Shown: positions 8,265 through 17,357, counted from the first letter of the stretch. The stretch: 64,000 nt of DNA from Mangrovicoccus sp049603835 (GCA_049603835.1 JBMYSZ010000002.1:186001-250000); one strand, 5' to 3'. The notes: a model not told the origin generated them from the sequence alone. Program-made: numbers and translations.

Positions 8265-10121
8265 ATGAGCGATACAATCCGACTGACCGCCGCTCAGGCT
8301 ATGGTGAAATGGCTCTCGGTTCAATTAACCGCTGAGGGCGAGCGCTATATTGATGGCATGTGGGCGATCTTTGGCCATGGCAATGTGGCTGGGATCGGCG
8401 AGGCGCTGCATGCTTATCAGGACGTCTTCCCCACTTGGCGCGGCCAGAATGAGCAGACCATGGCCCATGCGGCCATTGCCTATGCGAAGGGTAAAAAGCG
8501 CAGCCGCGCCATGGCGGTGACCAGCTCTATCGGGCCGGGCTCTACCAATGTGGTGACCGCCGCTGCCCTGGCTCATGTGAACCGTTTGCCGATCCTGATC
8601 GTTGCGGGCGATGTCTTTGCCAATCGCCGCCCCGATCCGGTGCTGCAACAGGTTGAGGATTTTGACGACGGCACCGTTTCGGCCAATGATTGCTTTAAGC
8701 CGGTCAGCCGTTATTTCGACCGGATCACCCGGCCCGAACATATCCTTTATGCCCTGCCGCGGGCACTGCGCACCATGACCGATCCGGCCAATTGTGGCCC
8801 GGCGACTTTGGCCTTTTGCCAGGATGTGCAGACCGAGGCCTATGATTATCCGATAGAGTTCTTTGAGCCGCGCGTCTGGCATATCCGCCGCCCGCGCCCG
8901 GATCTGGACGAATTATCCCGCGTGGCCGATCTGATCAAAGCGGCGAAAAACCCGGTGATCATCTCCGGCGGGGGCACGATCTATAGCCAAGCCGAAGAGA
9001 CATTGGGCGCTTTCGCCACCAAGCACCAAATCCCCGTGGCCGAGACCCAGGCGGGCAAATCCGGGCTCAGCCAAGATCACCCGATGAATTTTGGCGCCTC
9101 TGGTGTGGATGGCTCGGCGGCGTCCAATACCGCGTCGCAAAATGCGGATCTGGTGATTGGGGTCGGCACGCGGTTCCAGGACTTTACCACTGGCTCGCGG
9201 ACATTGTTCAAAGAGGGGGCAAAGCTCGTCTCGATCAATATCCATGGCTATGACGCGGCCAAACATGGGGCCGAAAGCCTGGTGGGCGATGCGAAAGTCA
9301 CCCTAGAGGCGCTGAGCGATACGCTTGGCGCGTACCAGGCGGAGGCCCCTGACGCGGCGGCGCGCGAAGACTGGCTGCGAGCGGTGGATGTCTATTGCGC
9401 CCGTCCCGAAGACCAAGCGGCGCTGCCCACGGATGGGCAAGTGATCGGCGCTGTGCAGCGTGCCACTGGCGAAGATGCGGTGGCCATGTGTGCGGCGGGC
9501 ACCATGCCTGGTGCGCTCAAACTGCTGTGGAAACCGTCTCAGGGCGGCTATCACATGGAATATGGCTATAGCTGTATGGGCTATGAAGTCGCCGGGGCGA
9601 TGGGTCTGAAACTGGCCGCGCCGGAGCGGGATGTGATCTGCTTTGTGGGCGATGGATCCTATATGCTGGCCAATTCCGAGCTAGCCAGCGCCGTGATGCG
9701 GCGCATTCCCTTTACGGTGGTTCTGACGGATAACCGGGGCTATGGCTGCATCAACCGGCTGCAAACCATGGGCTGCGGCGGCGAGCCGTTCAACAATATG
9801 TATGTGGATTGCAATGTCGAAGCTCAGCCCGAGATCGATTATGTGATGCATGCGGCCTCTATGGGGGCTTATGCGGTGAAAGCCGAAACGACCGATCAGC
9901 TAGAAGCCGAAGTCAAAGCCGCCCGGTCGCGCAATGTTCCGACGGTGATTGTGATCGAAACCATCGCCAAGGATTTCCCAGGCACTGGGCTTGAAACCAG
10001 CGCGGGCGAGCATGGCTATTTCTGGGATGTGGCGGTGCCGGAAGTCTCTGACCGCCAAAAGCAACGCGACCGCTTTGCCGAATATCTGACCCAAATTGCC
10101 CAAGCGCGGCTGGTCAACTGA
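8265..10121 (+). CDS. iolD: 3D-(3,5/4)-trihydroxycyclohexane-1,2-dione acylhydrolase (ThDP-dependent)
   Basis: A 618-residue thiamine-diphosphate enzyme of the acetolactate synthase superfamily that opens the inositol-derived ring. The N-terminal part has FGHGNVAGIGEAL at about 36-48 and the ThDP-activating glutamate in GQNEQTMAHAA near residue 63. The central domain has VIISGGGTIYS. The C-terminal ThDP-binding motif GDGSYMLANSEL begins near residue 461, followed by TDNRGYG near 490. It starts five bases after iolC and precedes iolB by 15 bases. Length and motifs are those of ordinary IolD. Confidence 0.9.
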   Translation: MSDTIRLTAAQAMVKWLSVQLTAEGERYIDGMWAIFGHGNVAGIGEALHAYQDVFPTWRGQNEQTMAHAAIAYAKGKKRSRAMAVTSSIGPGSTNVVTAAALAHVNRLPILIVAGDVFANRRPDPVLQQVEDFDDGTVSANDCFKPVSRYFDRITRPEHILYALPRALRTMTDPANCGPATLAFCQDVQTEAYDYPIEFFEPRVWHIRRPRPDLDELSRVADLIKAAKNPVIISGGGTIYSQAEETLGAFATKHQIPVAETQAGKSGLSQDHPMNFGASGVDGSAASNTASQNADLVIGVGTRFQDFTTGSRTLFKEGAKLVSINIHGYDAAKHGAESLVGDAKVTLEALSDTLGAYQAEAPDAAAREDWLRAVDVYCARPEDQAALPTDGQVIGAVQRATGEDAVAMCAAGTMPGALKLLWKPSQGGYHMEYGYSCMGYEVAGAMGLKLAAPERDVICFVGDGSYMLANSELASAVMRRIPFTVVLTDNRGYGCINRLQTMGCGGEPFNNMYVDCNVEAQPEIDYVMHAASMGAYAVKAETTDQLEAEVKAARSRNVPTVIVIETIAKDFPGTGLETSAGEHGYFWDVAVPEVSDRQKQRDRFAEYLTQIAQARLVN

Positions 10122-10136
10122 CGAAAGGACCAAACC

Positions 10137-10931
10137 ATGACAGATTTGCTTAAGAAACCTTTCGGCAGCCATGGCAAAGTGCACCAGATCACGCCGCAAT
10201 CGGCGGGCTGGCGCTATGTGGGGTTTGACCTTTGGCGGCTACGTGCGGGCGATACCGTGGGCGAGGCCACCGGCGATACCGAAGTCATCCTGGTGATGGT
10301 CGAGGGCAAAGCTCAGATCACCGGTGCGGGTCAAGACTGGGGCCTGCTGGGCGAGCGGATGAATGTGTTTGAAAAAACCGCGCCGCATTGTCTTTATCTG
10401 CCCAATGGCACGGAGTGGCAGGCGAGTGCTGAAACTGATTGCACCATCGCGGTATGCAAAGCGCCGGGCAAGTCGGGCCATGAGCCCCGCCGTATTGGCC
10501 CCGATGGGATCGAGCTGACCCAGCGAGGCGAGGGCGTGAATACCCGCTATATCAATAATATCGCCATGGAAAACGAAGACTATGCCGACAGCCTGTTGGT
10601 GACCGAGGTCTTCACCCCTGCCGGCCATTGGTCCAGCTATCCCAGCCACCGCCATGATGAGGATGATTTTCCGAATATCACCTATTTGGAAGAGACCTAT
10701 TATCACCGTCTCAACCCAGCCAATGGCTTTGGCATTCAGCGGGTCTATACGGATGATTTGCAGTTGGATGAAACCATGGCTGTGCAAGACGGCGATGTGG
10801 TCTGCGTCCCGCGCGGGCATCACCCCTGTGGCGCACCGCATGGGTTTGAGATGTATTATCTCAATGTCATGGCCGGACCTTTGCGCAAATGGCGCTTCCA
10901 AGCGGCTCCGGAAGTGGCGCATCTGATGTAA
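10137..10931 (+). CDS. iolB: 5-deoxy-glucuronate isomerase
   Basis: The 264-residue product is a two-cupin protein. The C-terminal half holds the metal-binding cupin motif SYPSHRHDEDDFPNITYLEETYY and the later GDVVCVPRGHHPC, with the histidines and glutamate expected for IolB. It converts 5-deoxy-glucuronate to 2-deoxy-5-keto-gluconate, the substrate of IolC. It is the last gene of the iol run and is followed by a strong inverted repeat. A clear AAAGGACC ribosome site precedes the start. Confidence 0.88.
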   Translation: MTDLLKKPFGSHGKVHQITPQSAGWRYVGFDLWRLRAGDTVGEATGDTEVILVMVEGKAQITGAGQDWGLLGERMNVFEKTAPHCLYLPNGTEWQASAETDCTIAVCKAPGKSGHEPRRIGPDGIELTQRGEGVNTRYINNIAMENEDYADSLLVTEVFTPAGHWSSYPSHRHDEDDFPNITYLEETYYHRLNPANGFGIQRVYTDDLQLDETMAVQDGDVVCVPRGHHPCGAPHGFEMYYLNVMAGPLRKWRFQAAPEVAHLM

Positions 10932-10939
10932 CAAAACAA

Positions 10940-10975
10940 GCGCCCGCGCCAAGGAGAGAGTCCTGACGCGGGCGC
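10940..10975. terminator. Bidirectional terminator between iolB and the TRAP operon
   Basis: GCGCCCGCG at 10940-10948 pairs perfectly with CGCGGGCGC at 10967-10975. The interior also pairs, AGGA at 10952-10955 with TCCT at 10961-10964. The element fills the 57-base gap between two converging genes. There is no long T run on the plus side. Confidence 0.7.
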
Positions 10976-10988
10976 ATTGCTACCTGCT

Positions 10989-12287
10989 TTACATGAGGGA
11001 GGGCAGGAAGAGCGCAATAGAAGGGAAGAGCAACATCAGCCCCAAGCGCACCACATCAATCGCGATAAAGGGCATTAAACCGCGATAAATTGTGGTCAGC
11101 CCGATACTTCGCTCTACCGAGTTTATCACAAAGACATTCATTCCTATGGGCGGTGTGATCAGCCCCAATTCAATCGCGATTACCACCATGACCCCGAACC
11201 AGATGGGATCAAAGCCCAGCCCGGTCACCACCGGAAACAGGATCGGCACGGTCAAAACCACCATGGCCATACTGTCCAAAACACAGCCCAAAGCCAGATA
11301 GAGCAACAAGATCAGCACCATGATCGTATAGCGATGCACTGGCAGCTCGGTCAGGAAATTGGCGACATTTTGCGGTGTACGGGTGATGGCCAGGAAATAG
11401 GAAAAGAGCAGCGCGCCGATAAAGACAAAGAAGATCGCGACCGAGATCCGCAGGGAGTCCATCAAACACTCTATTATGGCTTGTCGGTTCAGCCGTCCAC
11501 GAGCCACGCCGATGGTCAAGGCTCCGATTGCGCCAAGGGCAGAGGCTTCGGTCGGGGTGACGATGCCTGCATAAATGCCGCCAACAACCATCAAAAACAG
11601 CAAGGCGATGGCCCAGACACCGCGGAGGGCTTTGAACCGCTCGCCCCATTCTTGCCGCGTGCCAACAGGCATTTCATCGGGGCGGCGATAGGCGATGAAG
11701 GAGACGGTCAGCATATAGAGCGCCACGGCCAAAAGGCCTGGGATCAAGCCCGCGATAAAGAGCTTGCCGATATCTTGCTCGGTGATGATGCCATAGACTG
11801 CTAAAACGATGGAGGGTGGGATCAAGATTCCCACTGTGCCCCCCGCTGCGATCACGCCAGAGGATACAGAATCCGAATAGCCGACCCGGCGCATTTCCGG
11901 CAAAGCGACTTTGGTCAATGTGGCCGCCGTGGCGATAGAAGAGCCTGAAATCGCCGCAAATCCGGCACATGATGCGATTGTAGCCAGGGCCAGCCCACCA
12001 CGACGATGGCCAAGCCAGGCCTCAGCCGCGCGGAACATTTCTCGGCTCATCCCCGAGCGCGTGGCAAAGGCGCCCATCAAAATGAACATGGGGATCATAC
12101 CCAGATGATAGGTGGTGGCAGTCGAAAGCGGGGAGAGAGACACAAGCTTCAGTGCTTGGGGCAGGCCGACCACAGCCGCAAAGCCGCCGATCCCCACCAC
12201 GCTCATGGCGATAGCGATGGGCACACGAATGGCCATCATAAGGAATAAGGCGGCAAAGCCGACAATCGTTACCGTTTCGCGGTCCAT
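10989..12287 (-). CDS. TRAP transporter large permease subunit DctM
   Basis: A 432-residue, very hydrophobic protein of the DctM/IT superfamily with about 12 membrane segments. Family stretches include IPMFILMGAFATRSGMSREMF, the SGSSIATAATLTKVALPEM region and the late GLITPPIGMNVFVI. It carries the sodium-coupled transport path and works with the DctQ and DctP proteins encoded just upstream. It starts nine bases after dctQ. The substrate is probably an organic acid. Convergence with iolB is not evidence for inositol import, as TRAP systems usually take acids; the divergent GntR regulator is a better clue. Confidence 0.88.
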   Translation of the reverse strand: MDRETVTIVGFAALFLMMAIRVPIAIAMSVVGIGGFAAVVGLPQALKLVSLSPLSTATTYHLGMIPMFILMGAFATRSGMSREMFRAAEAWLGHRRGGLALATIASCAGFAAISGSSIATAATLTKVALPEMRRVGYSDSVSSGVIAAGGTVGILIPPSIVLAVYGIITEQDIGKLFIAGLIPGLLAVALYMLTVSFIAYRRPDEMPVGTRQEWGERFKALRGVWAIALLFLMVVGGIYAGIVTPTEASALGAIGALTIGVARGRLNRQAIIECLMDSLRISVAIFFVFIGALLFSYFLAITRTPQNVANFLTELPVHRYTIMVLILLLYLALGCVLDSMAMVVLTVPILFPVVTGLGFDPIWFGVMVVIAIELGLITPPIGMNVFVINSVERSIGLTTIYRGLMPFIAIDVVRLGLMLLFPSIALFLPSLM

Positions 12288-12296
12288 TTGCGGATC

Positions 12297-12833
12297 CTAT
12301 TCTTCGATGACGGGCGTTTCGGTGTCTTCGTCGGGCAATGTCCCGGTCAGCACCATCCAAAGCCGCAGAGCAAGGGTCAGGGTCGCAAAGGCGGAACCGG
12401 CGACCATCATCCAATAAGCCGGCCAAATCGGCAGCCGCAGATCATAGGAATATTCGCCCGTGCGGAACACATCCGCCGCATTTTCCGACATTTTCACCGT
12501 AAGCACAGCGAAAGCGACCAAAGTCAGCCCGGTGGAAAACAAATCCATCAGCTGCCGCCCGCGCTTCCCGGCAATCTGATACAGCAGATCAACAGAGATA
12601 TGCGTGCCCGACAGATTGACCGTGGCCACACCCCAGAAAATGGCAATGCCTAAAGAAAGTCGCCCAAGATCATGAGCGTCAGGAATGGGGGAGGAGGCCA
12701 GATAGCGCATGATTGCCGAGACAAAGACCAACAAAGTCACAAGCCCCATCAACAGAGCTGCGGCGGTTTCCACCCAGGTGGTGAGGGCGCGAGCAAACCC
12801 CGCCCCCTCAAAGTGCTTAGAACTTTGCGTCAT
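12297..12833 (-). CDS. TRAP transporter small permease subunit DctQ
   Basis: A 178-residue protein with four predicted membrane helices and the DctQ pattern MGLVTLLVFVSAIMRYL, AIFWGVATVNLSGTHISVDLLYQ and a final LPIWPAYWMMVAGSAFATLTLALRL-type helix. The start lies inside the end of dctP (17-base overlap), so it is read by translational coupling. The C-terminal tail is acidic. It stabilises the large permease subunit. Confidence 0.85.
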   Translation of the reverse strand: MTQSSKHFEGAGFARALTTWVETAAALLMGLVTLLVFVSAIMRYLASSPIPDAHDLGRLSLGIAIFWGVATVNLSGTHISVDLLYQIAGKRGRQLMDLFSTGLTLVAFAVLTVKMSENAADVFRTGEYSYDLRLPIWPAYWMMVAGSAFATLTLALRLWMVLTGTLPDEDTETPVIEE

Positions 12834-13842
12834 GGGCTTCGAGCTTTTCTACGAAACCGTTATAGATCGCCTCAGCATCCAGACCTTTGGCTGTGACCGC
12901 CTCTTTCCAACCATCCAGCAAAAAGGAAGACGCGTCTTTCCATTGGGCCAGCTCCTCATCGGTGAGGGGCAGAACATTATGGTCGTCGCTTTCTTCGAAA
13001 AGACGTTTGCCTTCGGCGTCAAATTCGACCCAACCGCTTGCAATCTTTGCGCCCCAATCCGGCGAGCAATGGTCATCGATCACGGCTTGCTGGGTTTCAG
13101 ACAGGCCTTCATACCGGTCTTTGTTCATAACGATTACGAAATTGGTGACATAGAGAGGCATATCCAAGTGATAATGCACGACATCATCCATGCCGAAAAT
13201 CGAAATCGACCGCCAAGGGAAGGTGATCCCGTCCGCTGCACCGCGTTCTAGTACTTCGCGCGCTTCTGACGGGCCAACTTGCACCGAAGATCCACCTTGG
13301 CTTTGAACCAGGCGACCGATTGTGCCATTGGCCGGGCGAATGGTCAGGCCCTTTAGATCGGAAGGCACGCGAACCTCTTCGCGCGAATGCAGAGTGCCTG
13401 GGTCATGAAGATGGACGACGCAGAATTTCACGTCGCCCATCTCACTCTCTTTGTACTCAGAGTACCACTCGTTAAACGCCTTGGTGCCGCCTAAACCGGT
13501 TTTGATAAAGAAGGGAAGTTCGCCCAAAGACATGATCGGGAAGCGGCCCGGTGTATGGCCAGGATTGGCCCAAACAAAATCCGCGATGCCGAATTTGGCG
13601 ATGTCATATTCGTCTTCGGCTTTGCCAAGCTGGCCCGCCGGGAAAAAGCCGATTTGCAGCGTGCCATTAGAGGCCTCGGCGATGCTATCGGCCCAAACTT
13701 GGAAACCTTGGGAATGAAGAGGGTGCTGCGTCGGCAGATCATGGGAAAAGGTCATTTCAACGACCTTGTCTTCGGCCATGGCAGTGCCAGCGGTGCAAAG
13801 AGCAAGAAGGGCGCAGCTGCCCAGTTTCATAGCGTAGTTCAT
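12817..13842 (-). CDS. TRAP transporter substrate-binding protein DctP
   Basis: The 341-residue product starts with a signal peptide, cleavage likely after ALCTAGTAMA near residue 23, and is thus periplasmic. The body shows the DctP fold: VVEMTFSHDLPTQHPLH near the start, FKLL-type elements and VPSDLKGLTIRPANGTIGRLVQ with the arginine that usually binds a carboxylate. It is the first gene of the operon dctP-dctQ-dctM. An AT-rich region with a dyad shared with the meta-operon promoter separates it from the divergent GntR gene, suggesting an aromatic or ring-fission acid as ligand; that is inference. Confidence 0.87.
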   Translation of the reverse strand: MNYAMKLGSCALLALCTAGTAMAEDKVVEMTFSHDLPTQHPLHSQGFQVWADSIAEASNGTLQIGFFPAGQLGKAEDEYDIAKFGIADFVWANPGHTPGRFPIMSLGELPFFIKTGLGGTKAFNEWYSEYKESEMGDVKFCVVHLHDPGTLHSREEVRVPSDLKGLTIRPANGTIGRLVQSQGGSSVQVGPSEAREVLERGAADGITFPWRSISIFGMDDVVHYHLDMPLYVTNFVIVMNKDRYEGLSETQQAVIDDHCSPDWGAKIASGWVEFDAEGKRLFEESDDHNVLPLTDEELAQWKDASSFLLDGWKEAVTAKGLDAEAIYNGFVEKLEAHDAKF

Positions 13843-13852
13843 ACTATCCTCC

Positions 13853-13864
13853 GCAAAATTTTGC
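13853..13864. promoter_or_regulatory. Palindrome GCAAAATTTTGC before dctP
   Basis: A perfect 12-base palindrome lies directly upstream of the dctP ribosome site. It may be an operator part or chance in AT-rich DNA. Confidence 0.3.
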
Positions 13865-13931
13865 AGCCGACTCTATTATACCCTGAGCTTTGCTGCATTT
13901 GATATCCACGACTTTATATGGTAAAAACGTT

Positions 13932-13959
13932 AAGTCAACAAAAAATCGTTTTTAGACTT
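13932..13959. promoter_or_regulatory. Candidate operator dyad in the dctP/GntR intergenic region
   Basis: AAGTC at 13932-13936 and GACTT at 13955-13959 bound an imperfect dyad whose core reads AAAATCGTTTTT. The same 12-base core, on the other strand, occurs at 22385-22396 upstream of the meta-cleavage operon, again next to a GTCAA flank. The location between divergent genes fits autoregulation by the GntR protein. Confidence 0.5.
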
Positions 13960-14051
13960 GGTGGTGGATATTTTAAATGCTTGTGTATAAACTCGCCATG
14001 CTAGGCTTGCTTAGCCCCTGTAACCGCAGTGACTTTTATGATCAGAGCCAA

Positions 14052-14759
14052 ATGAACAAGCCAGACACCTCTCTTTCTTCAAAAGCGGCCACCGCAGAAA
14101 AACGCACGGCAATCGAAGTTGTGCAGGAAAAATTGCGCGAACGCATCGTCGCTGGAGAGGCCAAGCCAGGCGAAAGGCTGCATGTTCAAAATTTGCGCGA
14201 AGAATTCGGGGTCTCGACCTCTACAGTGCGCGAGGCGATTTCACGTTTGCTGATTGACTCGCTGGTTGTCTCAGAACAGCAGCGCGGTTTTCGGGTGGCG
14301 CCTTTGTCGCTCAAAGATTTCCGCGATATCACCGATACCCGCAAAATCATCGAAGCCCATGCGCTGCGCGAGTCCCTGAAGGCACGGACCGAGGAATGGG
14401 AAGCGGAGCTGGTGGGCGCCTATCACCGGCTCAATATCGTCGAGCAAAAGCTTATCGGAGAAGGCCAGCGGGACTTGGCCCCTGATTGGGATTTGCGCAA
14501 CGAGCATTTCCATGACTGCTTGGTGAAAAATTGCAATAATGACTGGCTGATCCGGTTTCGGCGGACTTTGCACCAGCATTCCTATCGCTATCACCGGATG
14601 ATTATCGGGGACACGAATTTCCGCCGTGATGTGCGGGTCGAGCATAAATTCATCTTCGACAGCGCCCTAAACGGGGAAATCGATGCCTGTATTAGTGCCA
14701 TCGAAGAGCATATAGAGACATCTTATTTGGCGATGATTGCCAAAAATGTTCTAAGCTGA
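14052..14759 (+). CDS. GntR family regulator, FadR/FCD type
   Basis: The ATG at 14052 gives 235 residues; the frame extends 25 codons upstream to 13977 but that stretch looks non-protein-like. Residues about 20-90 form the winged helix (VVQEKLRERIVAGEAKPGERL, then FGVSTSTVREAISRLL). The rest is an FCD ligand domain, with RKIIEAHALR and the DLRNEHFH metal-site segment. Such regulators usually bind small organic acids and repress a divergent transporter or catabolic operon. It is divergent from the TRAP operon and sits at the far end of the meta-cleavage operon. The shared dyad suggests it controls both. Confidence 0.8.
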   Translation: MNKPDTSLSSKAATAEKRTAIEVVQEKLRERIVAGEAKPGERLHVQNLREEFGVSTSTVREAISRLLIDSLVVSEQQRGFRVAPLSLKDFRDITDTRKIIEAHALRESLKARTEEWEAELVGAYHRLNIVEQKLIGEGQRDLAPDWDLRNEHFHDCLVKNCNNDWLIRFRRTLHQHSYRYHRMIIGDTNFRRDVRVEHKFIFDSALNGEIDACISAIEEHIETSYLAMIAKNVLS

Positions 14760-14796
14760 GCCTCAGCATCTCGTGACAATTTAGAAAAGCTATAGG

Positions 14797-15372
14797 CTAA
14801 GCAAATAGCCAGCCGCGCAGGGCTTTGGTCACTCGAGGCATCAATACATAGGTCATCAGCAGGACTTGGATCACCGCAATGGTCAGGGTGCGGGTCCAAT
14901 GGGGCCAGTTTTGGGTCAGGGGTAGAATGGTCAATTGCAGCGGATAGACCACCACGAAAACCACCACCACTAGAACCAGTGCCATTTTCCATTGCGGCGC
15001 ATGTTTCTGAGCGGGAAGGGGGATTTCCGGCAGATCGAACCAGGCTTCTAATCCGGTCACGCGACGCAGCTCGCTATCGCCTTCGACCAAATCTCCGAGC
15101 TTTGCCACCCATTCGGCGCGGGTGTCGGAGCGTTCCCAAGCCTCGCAATGATGCCAAGTATCAAAGCGATAGATCAGCACATAACGCCCATCGGTTTGAC
15201 CCGATGGACGCAGAATATTCACCCCCATATGGCCGGGAAAATCTGCTGCTGCTTCGACAATCCCATGCAGCCAGGTTTCATATTCCGCTTCACGCCCAGC
15301 TTTCACCCGGCGCGAAATGGAGACGGTGACCGGGCCTTCTTGGCCCGGCGGGATGGGGGTCAGACCGTCCAT
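14797..15372 (-). CDS. ABM-fold protein with C-terminal membrane anchor
   Basis: The 191-residue product has an N-terminal antibiotic-biosynthesis-monooxygenase domain (VTVSISRRVKAGREAEYETW at about 15-34, RYVLIYRFDTW near 70-80). Two strongly hydrophobic helices follow, at about 130-150 (ALVLVVVVFVVVYPLQL) and 158-180. This ABM plus two-helix architecture is known in proteobacteria but its function is not. It is the last gene of the meta operon, four bases after the tautomerase gene. A heme- or quinone-linked task at the membrane is possible but unsupported by sequence. Confidence 0.7.
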   Translation of the reverse strand: MDGLTPIPPGQEGPVTVSISRRVKAGREAEYETWLHGIVEAAADFPGHMGVNILRPSGQTDGRYVLIYRFDTWHHCEAWERSDTRAEWVAKLGDLVEGDSELRRVTGLEAWFDLPEIPLPAQKHAPQWKMALVLVVVVFVVVYPLQLTILPLTQNWPHWTRTLTIAVIQVLLMTYVLMPRVTKALRGWLFA

Positions 15373-15376
15373 ATCG

Positions 15377-15571
15377 CTAGCTGTCAGCGACTGGGAATTT
15401 CGGCTTGCCCGCGATGCCCCAGTTTTCCCCTGGCACTTCGCGGATGCAAACCCGAACGGTTTCGATCGGCGCTCCGGTGGCGTCTACCGCGGCATCGGTC
15501 AATTTGGCGATCAGATCGGCTTTTTGCGATGGCGTCCGGCCTTCGATCAGGGTGACTTCGATGAAAGGCAT
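15377..15571 (-). CDS. dmpI: 4-oxalocrotonate tautomerase
   Basis: A 64-residue protein beginning Met-Pro-Phe-Ile; after loss of Met the N-terminal proline is the catalytic base of the 4-OT family. The arginine in CIREVPGENWG matches the substrate-binding arginine. It converts the enol form of 4-oxalocrotonate to the keto form for the decarboxylase encoded one base upstream in the operon. Length (62 after processing of typical enzymes) and context agree well. The name xylH is equally applicable. Confidence 0.85.
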   Translation of the reverse strand: MPFIEVTLIEGRTPSQKADLIAKLTDAAVDATGAPIETVRVCIREVPGENWGIAGKPKFPVADS

Positions 15572-15572
15572 C

Positions 15573-16337
15573 TTAGGCCACCACCTTAAAGCCGCATTGG
15601 CCCATTGCTTCGACCTCTAGCAACACGGATTGTCCGGCCGCCATGGGGATCGCCGCTGTGGCACCGCCAGCCAAAACGATATCGCCAGGGTTTAGCATTT
15701 CGCCCGCCGAGGCGACCATGCGCGCCGCCGAGACCAGCGAGCGCACCGGATGACCCAAAATCGCCGCCGAAGAGCCGATTTCACCAGGCCGGCCATTGAT
15801 CGACAGAACCATGCCGAGATTAGAGATATCGATGGTCTTGGCGCACCAATTGCCGATGATCACCCCCGAAGATGAGGAATTATCGGCAATGACATCGCCC
15901 ACATCGAATTTAAACGCCTTGTATCGGCTATCGATGATTTCCAGCGCAGGGGCGATGGCCTCGACGGCATCCATGGCCTCAAGCGCTGTGACCTCGCCAC
16001 TGAGCGGTTTTTTCATCAGAAAGGCGATTTCCGGCTCGACCCGAGGATGGACGAAATCGGCCATAGAGACAGGCCCGCCTTCTTCGCGCAGCATGCCATC
16101 GGTCAACCGGCCCCAGACCACATCCGAAACCCCAACTTGCAACATTTTGGCCCGGCTGGTCAGGCCCATTTTGATGCCGATGCGTTTTTCGCCACGCGCA
16201 TAACGACGCTGCATGGACAAAGCTTGGACGGCATAGGCCTCGTCTACGGACAGGACCTTTTCATCAGAGAATTGCGGGATTTCGGTCGCGCTTCGGGCGG
16301 CCTCATCCACAATCTCGGCAATTTTGGTGATATCCAT
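15573..16337 (-). CDS. dmpH: 4-oxalocrotonate decarboxylase
   Basis: A 254-residue member of the hydratase/decarboxylase (FAA hydrolase-like) family. The pattern GIKMGLTSRAKMLQVGVSDVVWGRL and the metal-site region HPRVEPEIAFLM followed by AIAPALEIIDSRY mark it. The SSSSGVIIGNW stretch and its pairing with the tautomerase point to the decarboxylase (XylI/DmpH) rather than the hydratase, which is encoded at 18307-19101. It decarboxylates 4-oxalocrotonate to 2-oxopent-4-enoate. The stop overlaps nothing; the start overlaps the aldolase stop by one base. Confidence 0.85.
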   Translation of the reverse strand: MDITKIAEIVDEAARSATEIPQFSDEKVLSVDEAYAVQALSMQRRYARGEKRIGIKMGLTSRAKMLQVGVSDVVWGRLTDGMLREEGGPVSMADFVHPRVEPEIAFLMKKPLSGEVTALEAMDAVEAIAPALEIIDSRYKAFKFDVGDVIADNSSSSGVIIGNWCAKTIDISNLGMVLSINGRPGEIGSSAAILGHPVRSLVSAARMVASAGEMLNPGDIVLAGGATAAIPMAAGQSVLLEVEAMGQCGFKVVA

Positions 16338-17356
16338 TATGCGGCCACCTCACGGGTTTTGAGAATGTCCAAAGCGACATCGACGATCATGTCTTCTTGA
16401 CCCCCGACCATGCCGCGTTTGCCCAGCTCGACCAGGATTTCGCGGGTGTCGAGCCCATATTGCTGCGCGGCTTTTTCTGCATGGCGCAGGAAGCTGGAAT
16501 AAACCCCAGCATAGCCCAAGGTCAGCGTTTCGCGATCCACCCGAACCGGGCGGTCTTGCAGCGGACGGACCAAGTCTTCGGCGGCGTCTTGCAGCTTGAA
16601 GACATCGCAGCCATGCTCCCAGCCATAAAGATTGGCCACGGCCACAAAGGCCTCGATCGGGCAATTGCCGGCACCTGCGCCCATACCGGCGAGCGAAGCA
16701 TCGACGCGATAGGCGCCATGCTCTACCGCGATGACGGAATTGGCCACCGAAAGCGACAGGTTTTCATGCATATGCGCGCCCACCTGAGTTTCGGGCTTCA
16801 GCGCGCCTTTATAGGCATCGATCCGCGCAGCCACGTCTTTCATCGTCAAACGGCCGCCGCTATCGGTACAATAGACGCAATCAGCGCCATAGCTTTCCAT
16901 CAGCAGCGCTTGGTCTATCAGACCTTCGGGCGTGTTCATATGCGCCATCATCAAAAAGCCCGAGACATCCATGCCCAGCTCTTTGGCGCCGGCAATATGC
17001 TGGGCGGCCACATCGGCTTCGGTGCAATGGGTGGCCACGCGCACGGATTGGATCCCCGCATCATGGGCGCGTTTCAGATCATCCATAGTGCCAATGCCAG
17101 GCACGAGCAGGGCTGTTAGTTTGGCATTCTTGACGACTTTGGCGGCTTCGGTGATCCAATCCACATCGGTGTGGCGGCCAAAACCGTAATTGAAGGTCGA
17201 TCCCGCAACCCCATCGCCATGGGTGACTTCGATCGCGTCAACGCCCGCCTCGTCCAAAGCCTGAGCAATAGCGCGCACATGGCCCAGATCATATTGGTGG
17301 CGCATTGCATGCATGCCGTCACGCAGGGTCACATCCTGAATATAAAGCTTGGTCAT
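16337..17356 (-). CDS. dmpG: 4-hydroxy-2-oxovalerate aldolase
   Basis: The 339-residue protein begins near the catalytic VTLRDGMHAMRHQY segment (residues about 9-22) typical of DmpG/BphI. The metal-binding GAHMHENLSLSVAN lies near residue 198. It splits 4-hydroxy-2-oxovalerate to pyruvate and acetaldehyde and, in relatives, forms a channeling complex with the acylating aldehyde dehydrogenase whose gene lies immediately upstream. The two genes are one base apart. Length fits the family (about 340). Confidence 0.92.
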   Translation of the reverse strand: MTKLYIQDVTLRDGMHAMRHQYDLGHVRAIAQALDEAGVDAIEVTHGDGVAGSTFNYGFGRHTDVDWITEAAKVVKNAKLTALLVPGIGTMDDLKRAHDAGIQSVRVATHCTEADVAAQHIAGAKELGMDVSGFLMMAHMNTPEGLIDQALLMESYGADCVYCTDSGGRLTMKDVAARIDAYKGALKPETQVGAHMHENLSLSVANSVIAVEHGAYRVDASLAGMGAGAGNCPIEAFVAVANLYGWEHGCDVFKLQDAAEDLVRPLQDRPVRVDRETLTLGYAGVYSSFLRHAEKAAQQYGLDTREILVELGKRGMVGGQEDMIVDVALDILKTREVAA

Positions 17357-17357
17357 G

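Noticed and set aside
8325..8882. 185-codon minus-strand open frame inside iolD
   Set aside because: Antisense shadow of a ThDP enzyme whose motifs are intact on the plus strand.
12709..13251. 180-codon plus-strand open frame under dctP
   Set aside because: Antisense to a binding protein with signal peptide and proper operon order; no supported start.
14755..14767. GCTGA/TCAGC inverted repeat at the end of the GntR gene
   Set aside because: Only five pairs with a three-base loop and no T run; too weak for a terminator call.
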